Shown here piece after piece: positions 6,565 to 9,412 of a stretch of 9,412 bases of DNA. The translations under genes and the position numbers were made by a program. Source of the DNA: Bacillota bacterium (lineage in GTDB: Bacteria; Bacillota; Bacilli; Paenibacillales; NBRC-103111); NCBI GenBank assembly GCA_023391955.1, contig JAEWAA010000390.1:1-9412 (forward strand). Direction: 5' to 3'. Under the pieces are notes generated by a model. That model made no database searches and was not told where the DNA came from. It saw only the letters and a list, made by a program, of their open reading frames with translations. How positions within the stretch are numbered: the stretch's first letter is position 1; every line of letters starts with the position of its first letter.

Positions 6565-7592
6565 ACGTTTGCCTCCTTCAATTGATGTGCTGCCGCGTGC
6601 TGCCCAGATGGTTTATCTTCTGCCGGCGCATCTCCGGTAATCGTCAGGAACACTTCATCCAGCGTCGGCTTCAGCATGCTCATTTCCGCCAGGCGGATGC
6701 CATCCTCCCGGAGGGCGATCAGCAAATCCGCCACCTTGTCGGGATCAGACATAGGCGCCGTAATTCTTCCCGCCTCCGCCGAAACCGCCGCCCGCACCTG
6801 CAGCACCTGCTCCACCCTTCGCCGCGTTTGCTCCGTATCTAGCGGCTCTGCCACTCGCAATTGCAGGGATGCAGTGCCTACTGACATTTTCAGCTCATCC
6901 ACGGTACCTTCCGCAACTACATGGCCGCGGTCGATAACGGCGATACGGTCCGCCAGTTGATCCGCTTCATCCAGGTATTGGGTGGTCAAAAGCACAGTGG
7001 AGCCCGTTTTGACCAGACGCCGGATGGTGTCCCACATTTGGGCCCGGGTCCGGGGATCCAGACCGGTAGTCGGTTCATCCAGAAAGATCAGCGGCGGCTG
7101 GGCGATGAGACTGGCAGCCAGATCCAACCGGCGCCGCATTCCCCCGGAGAAATTCTTTAGCGGCCGTTTGGCCGCCTCCGTCAGGCCAAACTCCTCTAAC
7201 AGTTCCGCCGCCTTCTTCTTCGCATCCACCCGGGACAGCCCCAGCAGCCGGGAGAAAATCACCAGATTCTCCGTGGCGCTTAAGGATTCATCGACGGAAG
7301 CATATTGCCCTGTAACGCCGATCAGCTGCCGTACAATATGCGGTTCTCTTCCCACATCATGCCCAAAAACCTGCGCCGAACCGGCGTCCGGTCTCAATAG
7401 CGTCGCCAGCATCCGGATGGTGGTGGTTTTGCCTGCCCCGTTCGGTCCCAGCACCCCGTAAATGCTGCCGGTTTTCACTTGCAGATTTACCCCGTCCACC
7501 GCACGGTTTTCCCCGAAGGATTTGACCAGTCCGTTGGCCTCCACCGCCCATTGTCCGCCAACGGCATTTGTGTCTCTTTTCTTTTTCTCCAT
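6561..7592 (-). CDS. ABC transporter ATP-binding protein, DrrA-like
   Basis: Predicted cytoplasmic ATPase subunit of 343 residues that powers the neighbouring permease. Numbered from the chosen start, it has Walker A GPNGAGKT (49-56), Q-loop Q96, signature SGGMRRR (149-155), and Walker B LIFLDEP (168-174) with the catalytic glutamate E173. The H-loop position carries glutamine (Q205 in LLTTQYLDEADQLADRI), as is usual in DrrA-type proteins rather than a defect. The ~100-residue C-terminal extension (PTLDEVFLTITG) is also typical. ATG at 7592 is preferred because AGGGAGG (7601-7607) lies eight bases before it; the ATG at 7598, two residues longer, would be only two bases from that site. It is the first gene of the minus-strand cluster. 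Confidence 0.94.
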   Translation of the reverse strand: MEKKKRDTNAVGGQWAVEANGLVKSFGENRAVDGVNLQVKTGSIYGVLGPNGAGKTTTIRMLATLLRPDAGSAQVFGHDVGREPHIVRQLIGVTGQYASVDESLSATENLVIFSRLLGLSRVDAKKKAAELLEEFGLTEAAKRPLKNFSGGMRRRLDLAASLIAQPPLIFLDEPTTGLDPRTRAQMWDTIRRLVKTGSTVLLTTQYLDEADQLADRIAVIDRGHVVAEGTVDELKMSVGTASLQLRVAEPLDTEQTRRRVEQVLQVRAAVSAEAGRITAPMSDPDKVADLLIALREDGIRLAEMSMLKPTLDEVFLTITGDAPAEDKPSGQHAAAHQLKEANV

Positions 7593-7657
7593 CTCCATTG
7601 CCTCCCTGATCCGTTGATATTGGCATGGTATCGCAGGTTTATGAACTCAATATGAAC

Positions 7658-7683
7658 AAAAAAAGAGAGGCTTAAGCTCTCTC
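7658..7683 (-). terminator. Hairpin with T-run in the leader of the ABC transporter genes
   Basis: On the minus strand, AGAGAG-CTTAAGC-CTCTCT gives a six-pair stem ending in seven T residues, about 50 bases before the ATPase ribosome binding site. It faces the transporter genes, so it could be an attenuator in their leader. It could instead stop antisense transcription coming from the ykkCD unit, for which I see no other strong terminator. The stem is rich in A-T, so strength is uncertain. No clear promoter is visible upstream on this strand. Confidence 0.5.
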
Positions 7684-7819
7684 CGGTAAAATGCCCGCTT
7701 TCTAAATGCTGGAAAAGCAGCTGTTTATTTGGTACGATGAAGTCGGACATCCTGTACGGACCATAACAATGGAAATAACCGCGAAACCTTAAACTTATAA
7801 CAACGGGAGCTGGAATGGA

Positions 7820-8428
7820 ATGAATCTGTTTCAGGGAATGGAAGGCAAGAGTATGGCCAACGGCCTCTATTGGCTGAATGAGCCGGAGAAGTGGAGCTTC
7901 GGCCCTCAAGGGCTGGTGGTGGAGGCTCCGCCGTCCACTAACTTTTTTAATGATCCGGAGATCGGAAGCATCGATGTGACAGCGCCCTTTTTGTATGCGG
8001 AGGTGAAAGGGGATTTTGATCTGACCACACGGGTTGGCATCAAAATGCTAAAATGGTTTGACGCCGGTTGCCTGCTGATTATGGCGGACGAGACCCGCTG
8101 GGCAAAGCTGTGCTACGAAAATTGGAAAACGGGACCTTCGATTGTAAGCGTTGTCACAAGAACAATCTCCGACGACTGCCCTTCTCATGTCATCGGCGAG
8201 GTCCAGCCCTATCTGAGGGTGCTGCGGTCCGGCAGCTGCTTCGGCTTCTACTGTTCATTGGACGGGGCGGCCTGGACGCTGATCCGTTTCTTTAGCATGG
8301 AGGTACCGGAGAAAATTAAGGCTGGAGTCTTGGCCCAAGCCCCCATCGGCAAAAGCTGCAGCGTCAGCTTTGAGTTCCTGAGGCTGGAAGCCAAGCCCGT
8401 AAAAAGCGCTAAAGTTTTACCGGGATAA
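7820..8428 (+). CDS. DUF1349 family protein (concanavalin A-like fold)
   Basis: A 202-residue protein, probably cytoplasmic, with no signal peptide or membrane segment. It matches the DUF1349 (COG3506) pattern: an N-terminal WLNEPEKWSF motif, a central stretch FDLTTRVGIKMLKWFDAGCLLIMADETRWAKLCYE, then a beta-rich C-terminal half with VQPYLRVLRSGSCFGFYCSLDG and AGVLAQAP. The fold is a lectin-like beta-sandwich; biochemical function is not known, and the old 'regulation of enolase' label is weakly based. The start at 7820 has GGGAG (7805-7809) ten bases upstream; an in-frame ATG at 7853 with GGAAGG seven bases before it is an alternative and would leave 191 residues. A TTATAA at 7795-7800 may be part of its promoter. 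It is divergent from the ABC genes and convergent with ykkCD. Confidence 0.85.
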   Translation: MNLFQGMEGKSMANGLYWLNEPEKWSFGPQGLVVEAPPSTNFFNDPEIGSIDVTAPFLYAEVKGDFDLTTRVGIKMLKWFDAGCLLIMADETRWAKLCYENWKTGPSIVSVVTRTISDDCPSHVIGEVQPYLRVLRSGSCFGFYCSLDGAAWTLIRFFSMEVPEKIKAGVLAQAPIGKSCSVSFEFLRLEAKPVKSAKVLPG

Positions 8429-8455
8429 CCAATACCGGACCGCCCTCATTACCAA

Positions 8456-8770
8456 TTACCCTACCAGCTTTAAGCCCACAGCAGCGGCAAGCACTGTTGT
8501 GATGCAAAGGATCCGCGGCAGATTGCGGGGTTCTCCGTATATCACCATTCCGAGAATAGCGCCGCCGGAAGCCCCGATGCCCGTCCATATTGCATAAGCT
8601 GTACCCATAGGCAGCACCTTCATCGCTTGGGACAGGAACAGGAAGCTTAGCGTAAAACCGCCCGCCATGTAAAGGAAAGCTCTCCAGCTCCGTTCCTTAT
8701 TCAGTTTATTAATCATGGCTACACCCAGCATTTCGAACAATCCGGCTAATATTAGAAAAATCCATTCCAT
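8456..8770 (-). CDS. ykkD: Paired SMR efflux subunit YkkD
   Basis: Predicted four-helix membrane protein of 104 residues from the small multidrug resistance family. The essential membrane glutamate is E13 (LAGLFEMLGVAM). The stretch LPMGTAYAIWTGIGASGGAILG (about 53-74) is the typical third-helix signature, and the C-terminus ends in VGLKLVG as in Bacillus YkkD-like proteins. It is shorter at the C-terminus than its partner. ATG lies three bases after the ykkC stop codon, with AGGAGG 11 bases upstream inside ykkC, so the two are co-translated. Paired SMR proteins work as heterodimers, and in riboswitch-controlled cases they are linked to guanidinium or related cation export driven by protons. 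Confidence 0.93.
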   Translation of the reverse strand: MEWIFLILAGLFEMLGVAMINKLNKERSWRAFLYMAGGFTLSFLFLSQAMKVLPMGTAYAIWTGIGASGGAILGMVIYGEPRNLPRILCITTVLAAAVGLKLVG

Positions 8771-8773
8771 AGT

Positions 8774-9115
8774 TTATCCGGCCTCCTTTTTCGTTTCTGT
8801 TTTCGGACTGAGCAGCTTCAAGCCGGTAACCCCGGCCAGCAGCAGAGCGATCAGCAGAATCTTCAACCCATTCGCCGGTGCATCAAAAAGCAGCAGCTCC
8901 GCAACCACCGTTCCGGCCGTCCCCAGACCGACAAACACCGCGTATACCGTCCCTACCGGAAGCGCCTGGGAGGCCCGGATCATCAGATAAAAGCTGGCGA
9001 TAATGGCAATAACGGTTCCGGTAATTTCAACCGGCCCCTCCGCATGTTTCATGCCGATCACCCAGCCCACCTCGAAAAGCGCCGCTATACCGACAGATGC
9101 CCAATTTTTGTCCAT
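8774..9115 (-). CDS. ykkC: Paired SMR efflux subunit YkkC
   Basis: Predicted four-helix membrane protein of 113 residues, the first gene of the ykkCD pair. The key glutamate is E15 (ALFEVGWVIGMKHAEG), and the third-helix signature LPVGTVYAVFVGLGTAGTVV (about 52-71) closely resembles Bacillus YkkC. The C-terminal tail is charged (KTETKKEAG). AGGAGG (9123-9128) is seven bases before ATG. The gene lies behind a sigma-A promoter and a guanidine-I riboswitch, which points to guanidinium or a substituted relative as the physiological substrate. Heterodimeric partners usually insert in opposite membrane orientations; that is family knowledge and was not checked here. Confidence 0.95.
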   Translation of the reverse strand: MDKNWASVGIAALFEVGWVIGMKHAEGPVEITGTVIAIIASFYLMIRASQALPVGTVYAVFVGLGTAGTVVAELLLFDAPANGLKILLIALLLAGVTGLKLLSPKTETKKEAG

Positions 9116-9167
9116 GGTTTCTCCTCCTTATGGGTTCTATGTTTCCCGCAGTCCGGAAAATAAACGT

Positions 9168-9218
9168 AAAAAGCCCGGAAGAATAAACTGCAACATGCAG
9201 CTATTCTCCCGGGCTTTT
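9168..9218 (-). terminator. Intrinsic terminator forming the riboswitch expression platform
   Basis: On the minus strand, 9218-9202 pairs with 9185-9169 over 17 bases with one G-T wobble, followed by TTTTT. An inner CTGCA-TGT-TGCAG hairpin caps it. The left arm, AAAAGCCCGGGAG, is also part of the conserved 3' core of the aptamer, so aptamer folding and terminator folding exclude each other. This predicts transcription stop without ligand and read-through into ykkC with ligand. Confidence 0.93.
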
Positions 9219-9297
9219 GTCCCTCCGTGTCAACAGTCCGTAGACTGCCGCTTTCTCTCGGACCAGGCCAGCCATTGGCTGCGGAACCCTAGAAAGC
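9204..9297 (-). promoter_or_regulatory. Guanidine-I (ykkC class) riboswitch aptamer
   Basis: The leader RNA upstream of ykkC carries the conserved pieces of the guanidine-I aptamer: CTAGGGTTCCG near the 5' side, CTGGTCCGAGAG, and ACGGAGGGACAAAAGCCCGG at the 3' side. Helices visible by eye are the closing stem GCTTTCT (9297-9291) with AGAAAGC (9256-9250), an inner CAGCC-AAT-GGCTG hairpin, and CAGTC-TACG-GACTG (9247-9234). The class senses free guanidinium and switches on export or degradation genes. Here it precedes the ykkCD exporter, which matches the best-known gene context. The 3' core overlaps the terminator, giving an ON switch. Confidence 0.95.
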
Positions 9298-9317
9298 ATT
9301 TTATGCGGTTGATGCCC

Positions 9318-9345
9318 ATTATACACACCCGGCACGGGGTGTCAA
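9318..9345 (-). promoter_or_regulatory. Sigma-A promoter of the ykkCD unit
   Basis: On the minus strand TTGACA (9345-9340) and TATAAT (9323-9318) are both perfect, with a 16-base spacer. Transcription would start near 9311, just before the riboswitch. A 6-6-6 dyad, ACACCC (9325-9330) with GGGTGT (9337-9342), fills most of the spacer and touches the -35 box. The strength of this promoter suits a gene controlled mainly by riboswitch termination. Confidence 0.92.
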
Positions 9346-9412
9346 GGCTTTTTGCACAGGAATAGCTTTTTGAAAAAACGGTTATAACGATTTGCGGTAT
9401 AGGGGGTATTTC

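Noticed and set aside
6561..7592. A broken ABC ATPase because the H-loop histidine is missing
   Set aside because: Glutamine at this place in the LLTTQYLDEAD context is normal for DrrA-type proteins, and all other catalytic motifs are intact.
7487..7750. A minus-strand leader peptide starting at 7750 before the ABC ATPase gene
   Set aside because: There is no ribosome binding site before this ATG. The frame does not stop ahead of the ATPase gene but overlaps its start out of frame, unlike attenuation leader peptides.

Overview
The window looks like chromosomal DNA from a spore-forming Bacillota of the Paenibacillus type. The evidence is strong AGGAGG ribosome binding sites, sigma-A promoters, a BclA-like collagen-repeat protein, a ykkCD pair behind a guanidine-I riboswitch, and fairly GC-rich coding sequence. 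This placement is inferred from gene content and style. No rRNA, tRNA, transposase, phage gene or CRISPR array is visible.

Layout. Positions 1-973 (+) carry an AraC-type regulator with a GyrI-like ligand-binding domain, closed by a bidirectional terminator. Positions 1043-1163 hold a 52-bp tandem repeat. Positions 1187-1918 (-) encode a class I SAM methyltransferase. Positions 2043-2417 (+) encode a small protein made of two copies of one ~54-residue unit, followed by a terminator. Positions 2595-3632 (+) encode a collagen-like, probably spore-surface, protein. Positions 3669-3851 hold four copies of a 22-bp element in a mirror-symmetric nested arrangement. On the minus strand, 7592 down to 3870 reads ABC ATPase, ABC-2 permease, OmpR-type response regulator, histidine kinase. 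Each pair overlaps by ATGA, but a terminator separates the transporter pair from the two-component pair. Positions 7820-8428 (+) encode a DUF1349 protein. Positions 9345 down to 8456 (-) form a complete regulated unit: promoter, guanidine-I riboswitch with terminator, ykkC, ykkD.

How the parts may work together. The best understood unit is the last: guanidinium binding to the leader RNA should prevent the terminator and switch on the paired SMR exporter. The DrrAB-like transporter and the adjacent two-component system plausibly form a sense-and-export module, although the terminator between them implies partly separate expression. With the AraC/GyrI regulator, the window has a small-molecule stress flavour. 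The two-copy protein and the collagen-like protein may relate to the spore, but this is inference.

The least explained parts are non-coding: the nested 22-bp repeats, with covarying hairpins, and the 52-bp tandem repeat. I see no strong case for a wholly new multi-gene system.
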